Origin: Candidatus Saccharibacteria bacterium UBA5152
GTDB lineage: Bacteria; Patescibacteriota; Saccharimonadia; Saccharimonadales; UBA4665
Assembly: GCA_002413755.1 (NCBI GenBank)
Contig: DHXQ01000019.1
Span: 14,795-30,698 of the forward strand
Direction of reading: 5' to 3'
Length of the DNA stretch: 15,904 nucleotides
Shown here: one piece after another, positions 7,727-13,459 of the stretch
How positions within the stretch are numbered: the first letter of the stretch is position 1
Layout: the number at the start of each line of letters is the position of its first letter
Position numbers and translations under genes: made by a program
The notes under the pieces: generated by a model
Seen by the model: the letters and a program-made list of their open reading frames with translations, nothing else
Databases searched by the model: none
Told to the model about the DNA's origin: nothing

Positions 7727-8513
7727 CTTGCGCCACCGGTTGTGTGTCTTTGATATTCTTAGCCAGCGCCTCGATGCCCGACTTAAAGCTACCGATGCTT
7801 AAATCGTAAGCGTATGTCATTGGAAAAAGAATTTTTACGTCAGTGTCTGGAATTGCAATCGTCAGATAGCCCGCTGGAATAGCCGGTGCCGGCGGTTGCG
7901 GTGGGGTGACCCGACCAACATCCGCGTCAGGGCGAGTGAGCGTAACTGGCTCATCACTGTCAATCGAGCTACCGTCGCTCTCCGCCTGTTCTTCGGGCAT
8001 AGCGGAGTCATCGGCTGTGATAATACCGTTTTGCAGCAGGCCAGCAAATTGTACCGACTTCTCGAATACATTTGCGACATCTTTGGCTACACGCTCTGTG
8101 ATGCCGTAGTTGCGCACCAGTACATTATCAAGCATCTTCGGTAGTGCTCTCCCACTAAACTCGCTGATTAACTTGGCGTAAAGCGTCGGCCTCTGGACTG
8201 CCTCCTTGATTGCCTGGACGCGCTCTTCTTCGGATATGAATCGGAACATTTTATCTGCTAGCTCGGACTGGCTGTAAGCATTACTTTTACGAGTCAGCAG
8301 ACCAAACTGCACGCAGGCGCTGATCTTCTGGATCGATGCACCGCTCACTGCCTTATAGCCAAGGGCGGTAGCGGCACTATCCCTTGAGTATGGCCCCAGA
8401 CCAAGGTTATCCCGGAGAAGTTTGGTTGCCTCGATTGCTTTTTCTAGGGTAATACCAGGGTAAGCGGTACTCCGGTTGATTGTTCGTTTTTCTGGTTTAG
8501 ATGTATCTGCCAT
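7701..8513 (-). CDS. Winged-helix-like partner protein of the PLD-like nuclease
   Basis: The 270-residue protein has an N-terminal region (about 15-165) that looks like a helical, winged-helix-type domain: AYPGITLEKAIEATKLL, GLGPYSRDSAATALGY, VSGASIQKISACVQFGLL and EKSVQFAGLLQNG. This resembles a family of uncharacterised bacterial proteins I have seen but cannot name. An acidic Ser-rich stretch and a Pro-rich linker (about 165-215) lead to a C-terminal region with IPDTDVKILFP, perhaps a beta domain. The end is Ala-rich. The start is well supported: AGAGGG lies 4 nt before the ATG, and a TTGACA/CATACT promoter lies upstream. It is the first gene of an operon with the PLD-like gene and may be a DNA-binding or sensor subunit. 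Confidence 0.8.
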   Translation of the reverse strand: MADTSKPEKRTINRSTAYPGITLEKAIEATKLLRDNLGLGPYSRDSAATALGYKAVSGASIQKISACVQFGLLTRKSNAYSQSELADKMFRFISEEERVQAIKEAVQRPTLYAKLISEFSGRALPKMLDNVLVRNYGITERVAKDVANVFEKSVQFAGLLQNGIITADDSAMPEEQAESDGSSIDSDEPVTLTRPDADVGRVTPPQPPAPAIPAGYLTIAIPDTDVKILFPMTYAYDLSIGSFKSGIEALAKNIKDTQPVAQDDEPAAAA

Positions 8514-8543
8514 ATGACCCTCTGCTGATTAATTCTACGATTC

Positions 8544-8571
8544 AGTATGCGCTAATATCGGACCTTGTCAA
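8544..8571 (-). promoter_or_regulatory. Promoter of the winged-helix/PLD operon
   Basis: On the minus strand, a perfect TTGACA (8571-8566) is followed after 16 nt by CATACT (8549-8544). The start site should be near 8537, giving a leader of about 24 nt that contains the AGAGGG ribosome-binding site before the ATG at 8513. Confidence 0.65.
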
Positions 8572-8944
8572 CGCGAAAATTCAAATATGCCCTCGAAGAC
8601 TCGGCCTGGCCTATCGAGTATTGCATTTCCAGCGTATATACTGCTTATGCTCAACAGATATGATAAAGATCGTTAAGTCACAAGAGCCAAAACACATGCC
8701 TTATCATTGGGTTGAGATAATAAATACACCGTAGAATATCATTAAGCATGAACTATATATTAAAACATTTCTTACCTTATAGACCCCGCACACTGTACTG
8801 CTGGTGTAACTGCGTGAGATTACCAGATTGAGGCCACATATAGTTTACTCTGACACATTCCAGGCTGTTAAGTGCGACTGGTTAACTATAGGTAGACAAC
8901 CTGGTGCGATTCGGAGGGGCGTTGTTGTACTCAACTTTGTACAC
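8572..8944. other. Non-coding stretch rich in inverted repeats
   Basis: I see no credible protein gene in these 373 bases: the open frames are short, lack ribosome-binding sites and resemble nothing. The stretch separates the minus-strand winged-helix/PLD operon from the promoter of the plus-strand RNA. It holds several dyads: CTCAAC...GTTGAG enclosing ATGATAA...TTATCAT (8650-8716), TATAGTT...AACTATA (8839-8890) and CCAGG...CCTGG inside and next to it. No tRNA T-arm motif is visible. Confidence 0.5.
8650..8716 (+). repeat. Two-part inverted repeat able to form a hairpin
   Basis: CTCAAC (8650-8655) pairs with GTTGAG (8711-8716). Inside it, ATGATAA (8660-8666) pairs with TTATCAT (8701-8707), leaving a 4/3-nt internal loop and a 34-nt terminal loop. 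A TATACT box at 8637-8642 would start plus-strand transcription close to 8649, just where the hairpin begins, but its -35 is poor. No T-run follows on either strand, so it is not an intrinsic terminator. Confidence 0.4.
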
Positions 8945-8973
8945 TTGACAATATCAAAGATCTGTGCTACACT
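8945..8973 (+). promoter_or_regulatory. Near-consensus promoter of the candidate RNA gene
   Basis: A perfect TTGACA (8945-8950) is followed by a 17-nt spacer and TACACT (8968-8973), with TG one base upstream of the -10 (extended -10). It is the best sigma-70-type promoter in the window, yet no plausible protein gene follows. The expected start is near 8980. Confidence 0.8.
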
Positions 8974-8979
8974 GTAGCT

Positions 8980-9264
8980 AACGTAAGATTTCTCTTTGGG
9001 TATTGAACGGTCAATCGGCAAACTATTGTCCGTACGTGACATCGTCACAGATTCTAAAATAGAAACAGTATACTCATGCGGGCAATAGCTTGCTGATTAC
9101 ACTTTGTCTCCCGGCGTCCTCACGGATAACGGGCGTGTACCGAGTCCTACAAATAGGCACATTATGCCTTGGATCGTACAACGTACATCAGACGTAAGTT
9201 GTTCAATACTCTGCAGAAACAAAACGTTAACAGATACGACTTCCATTCGGAGGTCGTATTTTTA
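8980..9264 (+). ncRNA. Candidate structured non-coding RNA, about 285 nt
   Basis: The segment is bounded by a near-consensus promoter and an intrinsic terminator and holds no credible ORF. Its ends pair through three helices in register: 8979-8984 with 9224-9229 (TAACGT/ACGTTA), 8989-8993 with 9215-9219 (TTTCT/AGAAA), and 8998-9008 with 9201-9211 (11 pairs with one G-U). They are separated by small internal loops. Local hairpins inside include 9016-9032 (CGGCAA/TTGtCCG, one bulge), 9036-9048 (GTGAC-ATC-GTCAC), 9082-9093 (GCAA-TAGC-TTGC), 9110-9133 (CCCG/CGGG enclosing GTCC/GGAT) and 9155-9169 (AGGCA/TGCCT). I find none of the conserved stretches of tmRNA, RNase P RNA or SRP RNA. The closing stem is reminiscent of 6S RNA, but the size and branching do not obviously fit. 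I consider it an unclassified RNA. Confidence 0.68.
9234..9263 (+). terminator. Intrinsic terminator of the candidate RNA
   Basis: An 11-bp stem (9234-9244 with 9249-9259, one T-G wobble) closes a 4-base ATTC loop and is followed by TTTTTATT on the plus strand. The minus-strand reading has no T-run immediately after the stem, so it mainly serves plus-strand transcription, although it could weakly stop the gene at 9265-9681. Confidence 0.85.
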
Positions 9265-9681
9265 TTACTTCCGTAAGTACAGATACCAAAGCACAACGAC
9301 AATCATCGGTATCGGGATCGTCAGGATGAGCCACCACCGGGGGTGCTTCGAGGTACTTTTACCATCGAGCGTGTCGACTGAGTAAAAGAAGAGTCCGATC
9401 AACATCTCCAAAAGTCCAGGTGTCGAGTTGGGGTCATAGAGTCTAGTTCCCGGATTGATATACGAACTACCCTCGCCAGGATTGAAGAGAGATCGATTGT
9501 GAGATTCCTCGGCCCTGTCCTTGATCTCTTGGTCGTCCTTGACGTCCTGAGCCATCGAATTGCCGACGGCATTGATGGCGGCCTTCATCTGCTGTTGCTG
9601 CCGGATCTCTTGAAGTTGCGGGTCGACGGCCGCAGTTTGGTCATCATAGTTCCAGCCGGTGATTTTTGGTTTGTCGTCCAT
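9265..9681 (-). CDS. Hypothetical tail-anchored membrane protein
   Basis: I do not recognise a family for this 138-residue protein. Its first 85 residues are hydrophilic, with a Gln-rich helical segment (about 22-35, QLQEIRQQQQMKAAI) and a charged stretch. A weakly hydrophobic segment at about 90-101 (LLEMLIGLFFYS) precedes a strong membrane helix at about 117-135, close to the C-terminus, so most of the protein should face the cytoplasm. The gene lies 22 nt after the membrane protein at 9704-10186 on the same strand. It also has an extended -10 (TGC-TACTAT, 9697-9689) ending 7 nt before its ATG and no Shine-Dalgarno sequence, so it may additionally be transcribed as a leaderless mRNA. Function is unknown. 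Confidence 0.72.
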   Translation of the reverse strand: MDDKPKITGWNYDDQTAAVDPQLQEIRQQQQMKAAINAVGNSMAQDVKDDQEIKDRAEESHNRSLFNPGEGSSYINPGTRLYDPNSTPGLLEMLIGLFFYSVDTLDGKSTSKHPRWWLILTIPIPMIVVVLWYLYLRK

Positions 9682-9688
9682 TAGTTAA

Positions 9689-9697
9689 ATAGTAGCA
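9689..9697 (-). promoter_or_regulatory. Extended -10 box of the 9265-9681 gene
   Basis: On the minus strand TGC precedes TACTAT, ending 7 nt before the ATG at 9681. The -35 region is weak. The implied start is at or next to the start codon. Confidence 0.4.
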
Positions 9698-9703
9698 GTT
9701 CTT

Positions 9704-10186
9704 TTAACTTTTACCACGTGATTTCGCTACCGCTAATACTAATCGATACACCAGCCAGGCGGTTATTGATCCAACGGTGTTAGCTGTCAAGTCGCGCCAG
9801 GTGTCGTGGCTATCCCAGCTGAAGTAGCCCGAGCGTCCGGCCATTTCGCCAGCGTATTCGGCCAGCTCGTTGATCACGCCCAGACTGGAAACGAAGGCAA
9901 ACAGCGCCACCACTTCAACCCGCCAGCTTAGTTTGACACTGTAGGTCTTCAACAAGTAAACGTAGAGCAGGACACAAGCCGCGCCGCCGCCGATGCCGTG
10001 ATACAACAGGTTGCCGATGACCCTATCTGTCGTGTGTATCGATATGATGCTGGCGATGATTTGCACCAGGAGGGCGCCGGCAAACCACGGCCAATATTGC
10101 TTGATCGATACTTTGTGCTTGAACTCATAGCGCAGCCACAGCAGCAGTACTGCCATGAATAAAGTTGTCAAGAATATGCGGCCCAT
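9704..10186 (-). CDS. Small polytopic membrane protein, VanZ/DUF2238-like features
   Basis: The 160-residue protein is mostly membrane: helices at about 2-19, 33-50, 60-80, 90-108 and 133-153. The loop before the last helix carries conserved-looking polar residues: INELAEYAGEM (E107, E110), then DSHDTWRDLTANTVGS (D128, D132, N136). This ExxE ... DTxxDLxxNxxGxxxG pattern is like that of VanZ-like and DUF2238-like membrane proteins, whose biochemical role is not settled; the match is from memory. An extended -10 (TGC-TACAAT) ends 6 nt before the ATG, so the mRNA should start at the start codon itself. It is divergent from the alcohol dehydrogenase gene and probably leads an operon with the gene at 9265-9681. 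Confidence 0.8.
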   Translation of the reverse strand: MGRIFLTTLFMAVLLLWLRYEFKHKVSIKQYWPWFAGALLVQIIASIISIHTTDRVIGNLLYHGIGGGAACVLLYVYLLKTYSVKLSWRVEVVALFAFVSSLGVINELAEYAGEMAGRSGYFSWDSHDTWRDLTANTVGSITAWLVYRLVLAVAKSRGKS

Positions 10187-10192
10187 CGTTTA

Positions 10193-10201
10193 ATTGTAGC
10201 A
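10193..10201 (-). promoter_or_regulatory. Extended -10 promoter, leaderless start
   Basis: On the minus strand TGC-TACAAT ends exactly 6 nt before the ATG at 10186, so the A of the start codon is the expected transcription start. The -35 region is poor. Confidence 0.55.
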
Positions 10202-10216
10202 AAGTAAAATAGTTCG

Positions 10217-10245
10217 TTGCCTAAACTCCCGTAAGTTCGTAAACT
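10217..10245 (+). promoter_or_regulatory. Promoter of the alcohol dehydrogenase gene
   Basis: TTGCCT (10217-10222) and TAAACT (10240-10245) are 17 nt apart, each matching at 4 of 6 positions. A short leader then carries AAGGGAG (10256-10262), a Shine-Dalgarno sequence 6 nt before the ATG at 10269. Confidence 0.5.
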
Positions 10246-10268
10246 AAGGTGTAATAAGGGAGAAGCTT

Positions 10269-11318
10269 ATGCCGACTGTAAAAGCCCGGGCCGTATTTGG
10301 TCTGAACCAACCATTTCAAGCAACTACTATTGAGCGCCGCGATGTCGACCCCAAAGATGTGCTGATCGAAATTAAATACGCTGGCATTTGCCACTCCGAT
10401 ATCCACCACGTCAAGGGCGAGTGGCAGGACGAGAATTATCCGCTGGTACCGGGTCACGAAATTGCCGGCACCGTCACCGAAGTTGGCTCCGAAGTTACCA
10501 AGCACAAAGTCGGCGATCGCGTCGGTGTCGGCTGTATGGTTAACTCTTGCGGCGAGTGCGAAAACTGCCTGAAGGGCGAAGAGCAATACTGCCTGAAGGG
10601 TATGGTCGGCACCTACGCCAGCGTCGACAAGTATGGCGACAACAAGCCAACCTATGGCGGCTACTCAACACATGTCGTCGTCACCGAAGATTTTGTGCTT
10701 AAGATTCCCGAAGGCATCGAACTTGATGTCGCCGCACCGCTATTATGTGCCGGCATCACATTATTCTCGCCATTGCGGCATTGGGGTGCTGGACCTGGCA
10801 AAAAGGTGGCCATTGTCGGACTCGGCGGCCTAGGCCACATGGGCGTCAAGCTGGCGCACGCCATGGGTGCCGATGTTACCGTCCTGTCGCGCTCGCTCAA
10901 TAAGAAAGAGGACGGTCTGAAGCTGGGCGCTGACCGCTACTACGCCACCGAGGACCCCGAGACCTTCGAAACGCTCGCCAAGAGCCTTGACCTGATCATC
11001 AACACCGTCAGCGCCAATGTCGACGTTGACGGCTTGCTGGGATTGCTGAAGCTCGATGGTACGCTGGTTAACGTCGGTGCACCGCCTGAGCCGCTATCTG
11101 TCAAAGCCTTCTCACTGATCGGGAACCGCCGCTCCTTTGCTGGCTCGGTGATTGGCGGCATCCGCCAAACCCAGGAAATGCTCGACTTCTGTGCTGAGCA
11201 CGGCCTAGGTGCCGAGATCGAAGTCATCTCAGCCGATCAGATTGACGAAGCCTACGAGCGCGTTGTCTCCGGCGATGTCCGCTACCGCTTTGTTATCGAT
11301 AGTGCCACGCTAGCTTAA
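10269..11318 (+). CDS. Zinc-dependent NADP(H) alcohol/aldehyde dehydrogenase, YahK-like
   Basis: This 349-residue protein is a medium-chain, zinc-dependent dehydrogenase of the cinnamyl-alcohol/YahK group, with the same length as I recall for E. coli YahK. Catalytic-zinc ligands are C41 (GICHSD), H63-E64 (PGHEIAG) and C160 (LLCAG). Structural-zinc cysteines are C94, C97, C100 and C108. The Rossmann motif GLGGLGH is at 184-190. SRS at 207-209 after the second strand, with R208, favours NADP(H) over NAD(H). It should interconvert aldehydes and primary alcohols in the cytoplasm, giving a small-genome cell a way to reduce aldehydes and rebalance NADPH. It is a single gene with its own promoter and Shine-Dalgarno sequence. 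Physiological substrate not determinable. Confidence 0.95.
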   Translation: MPTVKARAVFGLNQPFQATTIERRDVDPKDVLIEIKYAGICHSDIHHVKGEWQDENYPLVPGHEIAGTVTEVGSEVTKHKVGDRVGVGCMVNSCGECENCLKGEEQYCLKGMVGTYASVDKYGDNKPTYGGYSTHVVVTEDFVLKIPEGIELDVAAPLLCAGITLFSPLRHWGAGPGKKVAIVGLGGLGHMGVKLAHAMGADVTVLSRSLNKKEDGLKLGADRYYATEDPETFETLAKSLDLIINTVSANVDVDGLLGLLKLDGTLVNVGAPPEPLSVKAFSLIGNRRSFAGSVIGGIRQTQEMLDFCAEHGLGAEIEVISADQIDEAYERVVSGDVRYRFVIDSATLA

Positions 11319-11326
11319 CCAACGGC

Positions 11327-11500
11327 CTAATCGCCTTTGCCTTGCAGCTCGCTGGCCAGCTTGAGGACCTTAGTATTGTTATGATCTATAATCGTGACGA
11401 TCGGATCTTTGCCGGTGTCGATACTGATAATTGTGCCGTGGGCATAGCCGCTGTCCCAACGCCAAATAACAGAATCACCGGTTTTGAAGGCTTGTCTCAT
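11327..11500 (-). CDS. 57-residue Tudor-like (Hva1/DUF2945-type) small protein
   Basis: A small frame on the minus strand begins ATG at 11500 and stops with TAG at 11327. It encodes a protein opening MRQAFKTGDSVIWRWDSGYA, continuing GTIISIDTGKDPIVTIIDH and ending in LASELQGKGD. The pattern 'GDxVxWxWxxGxaxGtI' resembles the Hva1_TUDOR (DUF2945) family of small beta-barrel proteins; this is recalled, not searched. The frame ends only 8 nt from the stop of the convergent dehydrogenase gene and fills an otherwise empty gap, which supports it. There is no clear Shine-Dalgarno sequence, but a stem-loop lies 10 nt upstream of the start. Function unknown; nucleic-acid or peptide binding is conceivable. 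Confidence 0.6.
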   Translation of the reverse strand: MRQAFKTGDSVIWRWDSGYAHGTIISIDTGKDPIVTIIDHNNTKVLKLASELQGKGD

Positions 11501-11510
11501 TAGGATAGTC

Positions 11511-11555
11511 TACTGCAGGTTGCCGTGGCTGGCAGTAAGATATTCGCCTGCAGTA
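11511..11555 (-). promoter_or_regulatory. Stem-loop in the 5' region of the small Tudor-like gene
   Basis: TACTGCAGG (11511-11519) and CCTGCAGTA (11547-11555) form a perfect 9-bp stem, and a second small stem TGCC/GGCA lies in the loop. It lies 10 nt upstream of the ATG at 11500 and would be in that gene's leader. No T-run follows, so it is not a terminator. It may be an operator or an RNA control element. Confidence 0.4.
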
Positions 11556-11580
11556 CCGTTTAAGACTCTTTACGTAGCAA

Positions 11581-11597
11581 CATGAGAATTACTCATG
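11581..11597. repeat. CATGAG/CTCATG palindrome beside repeat copy A
   Basis: CATGAG and CTCATG are separated by 5 bases, 16 nt from the left edge of the inverted repeat at 11614. It could be a binding site; chance cannot be excluded. Confidence 0.35.
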
Positions 11598-11613
11598 TCG
11601 TTTTCGCAAATCT

Positions 11614-11674
11614 CGAATGTAACTAGAAGTTCACATTACAACAGAGGACATCAAGTAACTTTCTGGTTACATTT
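11614..11674 (+). repeat. Palindromic repeat, copy A
   Basis: This 61-bp unit starts CGAATGTAACTAGAAGTT and ends AACTTTCTGGTTACATTT, so its ends are themselves inverted (AATGTAAC.AGAA against TTCT.GTTACATT). It is the reverse complement of 13460-13521 with one single-base gap and two substitutions. It lies 112 nt upstream of the DUF2130 start. Confidence 0.9.
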
Positions 11675-11696
11675 TGAAAACAGTAAAATGGTATGC

Positions 11697-11754
11697 CTCG
11701 CGCCGCCCCCGACACCGGCGTTGTATGTTGTACTGCAACGCCCGCGGCGGCGAG
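11697..11754 (+). repeat. GC-rich hairpin just upstream of the DUF2130 -10 box
   Basis: CTCGCGCCGC (11697-11706) pairs with GCGGCG-g-CGAG (11744-11754, one bulged G). Inside, GGCGTTG (11717-11723) pairs with CAACGCC (11736-11742) around a 12-base loop. The last paired base is 4 nt before the TATAAT box. No T-run follows, so it is not an intrinsic terminator; it occupies the place of the -35 region. Confidence 0.5.
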
Positions 11755-11758
11755 ACGG

Positions 11759-11764
11759 TATAAT
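11759..11764 (+). promoter_or_regulatory. Perfect -10 box of the DUF2130 gene
   Basis: TATAAT matches the consensus, but no -35 is visible at normal spacing because that place is taken by the GC-rich dyad. This suggests dependence on an activator or control by DNA structure. The start should be near 11771, followed by AGGGGG (11775-11780) 6 nt before the GTG at 11787. Confidence 0.6.
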
Positions 11765-11786
11765 AGGTATCAATAGGGGGCGACGC

Positions 11787-13103
11787 GTGAGTAGTACGAT
11801 TACCTGTAAACAATGCGGTGAACAGATTGAGGTCAGCGAGGCTCTGCAGGGTCAGATCGAGGCACAAGTTTTGGCGGCCGAGCACCAACGCCACCAGGCC
11901 GAACTGGATAAACTGAGAGAAGAATCGGCCGCCGCAGCCAAGGCTGAGCGCGTTGCTGCCGATGCCTTTCATGCCAAACAACTCGCCGGTGCAAAGGATC
12001 TACTGGAGCGCGAAGCCGCCGCCGAGCTGGAACTCGCCAAAAAGCGCCTGGAAAGTGAATCGCTCGGCGCGCAAAAGAAGGCCGCTCAGCAGCAGGAATT
12101 ACTGATCACCCAGCTCCAAACCGACGCCGCCAATGACAAGGAGTCGCGCACCGAGCTCGAGGAGTCCAACAAGCAGATGCGCACCCAGCTGACTGAGCTG
12201 ATGACGAGTCTGCGGGGTGAGAAGAAGGCGCGCGAGGAGGCCGAACTCGAAGCGGCCAAGAAACTGGCCGAGGAAGAGGGCAAAATTCGCGAAGATGCCA
12301 CTAAGCTGGCCGACGAGCGCCAACGCTTGAATATTGCCGCCAAGGAAAAGACCATCACCGACCTGCAAAAAGCCCTCGATGACGCCCAGCGCAAAGCCGC
12401 GCAAGGCAGCCAACAGATGCAGGGCGAAATCATGGAACTTGACCTGGAGCGCTCACTTGGTGATGCCTTCCGTGATGACGAATTCACGCCCGTCGCCAAA
12501 GGTGTCAACGGCGCTGACATCAGCCAAACTGTCCGCAGCCCGCGCGGCATTGATTGCGGCGTGATTCTCTGGGAAATCAAGCGCACCAAGAACTGGACCG
12601 ATGGCTGGATCCCCAAGCTCAAGGCTGACCTGCGTAGTGCGAAAGCCAACGTGCCAGTGATCGTTACCGAAGCCATGCCCAAGCAAATCGACTCCGACAT
12701 GGGTCAGCTGGAAGGTGTCTGGATCTGTAAACCCGGCCTCGCCCTGATCCTGGCCACACTACTGCGCAAATCACTGCTCGACGTCAACATCCAAAAAGCC
12801 CTGGCCGAGAACCGCGGCGACAAAGCCGAATCACTCTATAATTTCGTGACTAGCCACGAGTTTATCCAACAGATCGAAAGCATGGTCGAAACCTACCAGG
12901 AGATGACTCTCCAAGTCCAAAAGGAACGCGTGGCCTACGAGCGCATGTGGTCGCTCCGCGAAAAGCAGGCCCAGAAGCTCTTCATGGGCACCGCCAACAT
13001 CATCGGCGGCATGCAGGGCCAGATCGGCCAAGCCTCGATGCCCCGCATCAAAGGCCTGGAACTCGACTCCGGCTCCGATCCCGTCGAGCTGACACTACTC
13101 TAG
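11787..13103 (+). CDS. DUF2130 protein: coiled coil plus nuclease-like domain
   Basis: I start this 438-residue protein at GTG 11787, which has AGGGGG 6 nt upstream and a TATAAT box before it. The open frame runs 64 codons further back, but that part crosses the repeat and hairpin and is not protein-like. The N-terminus has a CKQC pair (C7, C10), a possible half zinc ribbon. Residues about 25-215 are a long Ala/Glu/Lys-rich coiled coil. The C-terminal part is DUF2130: ADISQTVRSPRGIDCG, then ILWEIKRTKNW with D256, E263 and K265, then VPVIVTEAMP. The D...ExK layout suggests a PD-(D/E)XK-type fold. The biological role of the family is unknown to me. It overlaps the convergent XRE gene by 9 bases and the pair is enclosed by inverted repeats. 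Confidence 0.88.
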   Translation: MSSTITCKQCGEQIEVSEALQGQIEAQVLAAEHQRHQAELDKLREESAAAAKAERVAADAFHAKQLAGAKDLLEREAAAELELAKKRLESESLGAQKKAAQQQELLITQLQTDAANDKESRTELEESNKQMRTQLTELMTSLRGEKKAREEAELEAAKKLAEEEGKIREDATKLADERQRLNIAAKEKTITDLQKALDDAQRKAAQGSQQMQGEIMELDLERSLGDAFRDDEFTPVAKGVNGADISQTVRSPRGIDCGVILWEIKRTKNWTDGWIPKLKADLRSAKANVPVIVTEAMPKQIDSDMGQLEGVWICKPGLALILATLLRKSLLDVNIQKALAENRGDKAESLYNFVTSHEFIQQIESMVETYQEMTLQVQKERVAYERMWSLREKQAQKLFMGTANIIGGMQGQIGQASMPRIKGLELDSGSDPVELTLL

Positions 13104-13364
13104 TTTAAACAGCCGCTCTAATGGTACGTCCAGTGCTGCCGCAATCTTCATGGCGACGATCAGGCTAGGCAGTGTCTTACCGCCTTCGATGGCATTGATT
13201 GTCTTTCGCGACACGCCCGCCATGGCGGCCAATTCGCGCTGCGTCAGCCTCGCCCCGAAGCGCATGACCCAGATATGTTGTCCGAGCCGCGTCGAAGCGC
13301 TTTTAGGATTTTTGACTCGTTTGTCGGTATCTTTTGGTTTTCGCGTGAAATATGTGTAACTCAT
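13095..13364 (-). CDS. XRE-family helix-turn-helix regulator
   Basis: This is an 89-residue DNA-binding protein. A basic N-terminal extension of about 35 residues precedes a classic XRE/Cro helix-turn-helix: LTQRELAAMAGVSRKTINAIEGGKTLPSLIVAMKIA in outline at about 40-76, ending in LDVPLERLFKLE. The C-terminus resembles small regulators of the YozG type. An internal Met at 34 could be an alternative start giving a minimal XRE protein. The chosen ATG is supported by a good promoter whose -10 box ends 8 nt upstream, so the mRNA would be leaderless. It converges on the DUF2130 gene, overlapping by 9 bases. No HigB-like toxin is adjacent. The palindromic repeats on both sides are candidate operators. 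Confidence 0.88.
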   Translation of the reverse strand: MSYTYFTRKPKDTDKRVKNPKSASTRLGQHIWVMRFGARLTQRELAAMAGVSRKTINAIEGGKTLPSLIVAMKIAAALDVPLERLFKLE

Positions 13365-13372
13365 GACATAGA

Positions 13373-13401
13373 TATATATCGCACTGTTCGCGCACCGTCA
13401 A
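13373..13401 (-). promoter_or_regulatory. Promoter of the XRE gene, leaderless
   Basis: On the minus strand TTGACG (13401-13396) and TATATA (13378-13373) are 17 nt apart. The -10 box ends 8 nt before the ATG at 13364, placing the start about 2 nt before the start codon. Confidence 0.65.
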
Positions 13402-13459
13402 ATTATTACTTATTGGTTTCGCCGGCTTGTTGAGAACGTGAGTCATATCCGCGATTCCG

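Noticed and set aside
101..8864. Similarity between 101-140 and 8831-8864 (CCAyATATA..GTTTACTC......CCAG)
   Set aside because: The only exact run is 8 bases and the rest needs several gaps, so it is too weak to call a repeat or attachment site.
8501..9048. Short open frames of 77 and 67 codons in the non-coding stretch
   Set aside because: Neither has a ribosome-binding site or recognisable protein features. The first overlaps the promoter of the minus-strand operon and the second is antisense to the RNA gene's promoter and 5' part.
8980..9264. Identification of the RNA as tmRNA or RNase P RNA
   Set aside because: There is no tRNA-like 3' end with CCA and no tag-like frame in a suitable place for tmRNA, and the conserved P4-region stretches of RNase P RNA are not seen.
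9104..9385. Plus-strand 93-codon frame across the terminator
   Set aside because: It crosses the intrinsic terminator and lies antisense to the membrane protein at 9265-9681; the product is not protein-like.
11595..11786. N-terminal extension of the DUF2130 frame back to 11595
   Set aside because: This part overlaps the palindromic repeat, the GC-rich dyad and the TATAAT box, while a GTG with a strong ribosome-binding site follows at 11787.
12086..12700. Long minus-strand frame inside the DUF2130 gene
   Set aside because: Its Ser/Arg/Ala-rich product is the expected antisense shadow of a coiled-coil gene with biased codons.
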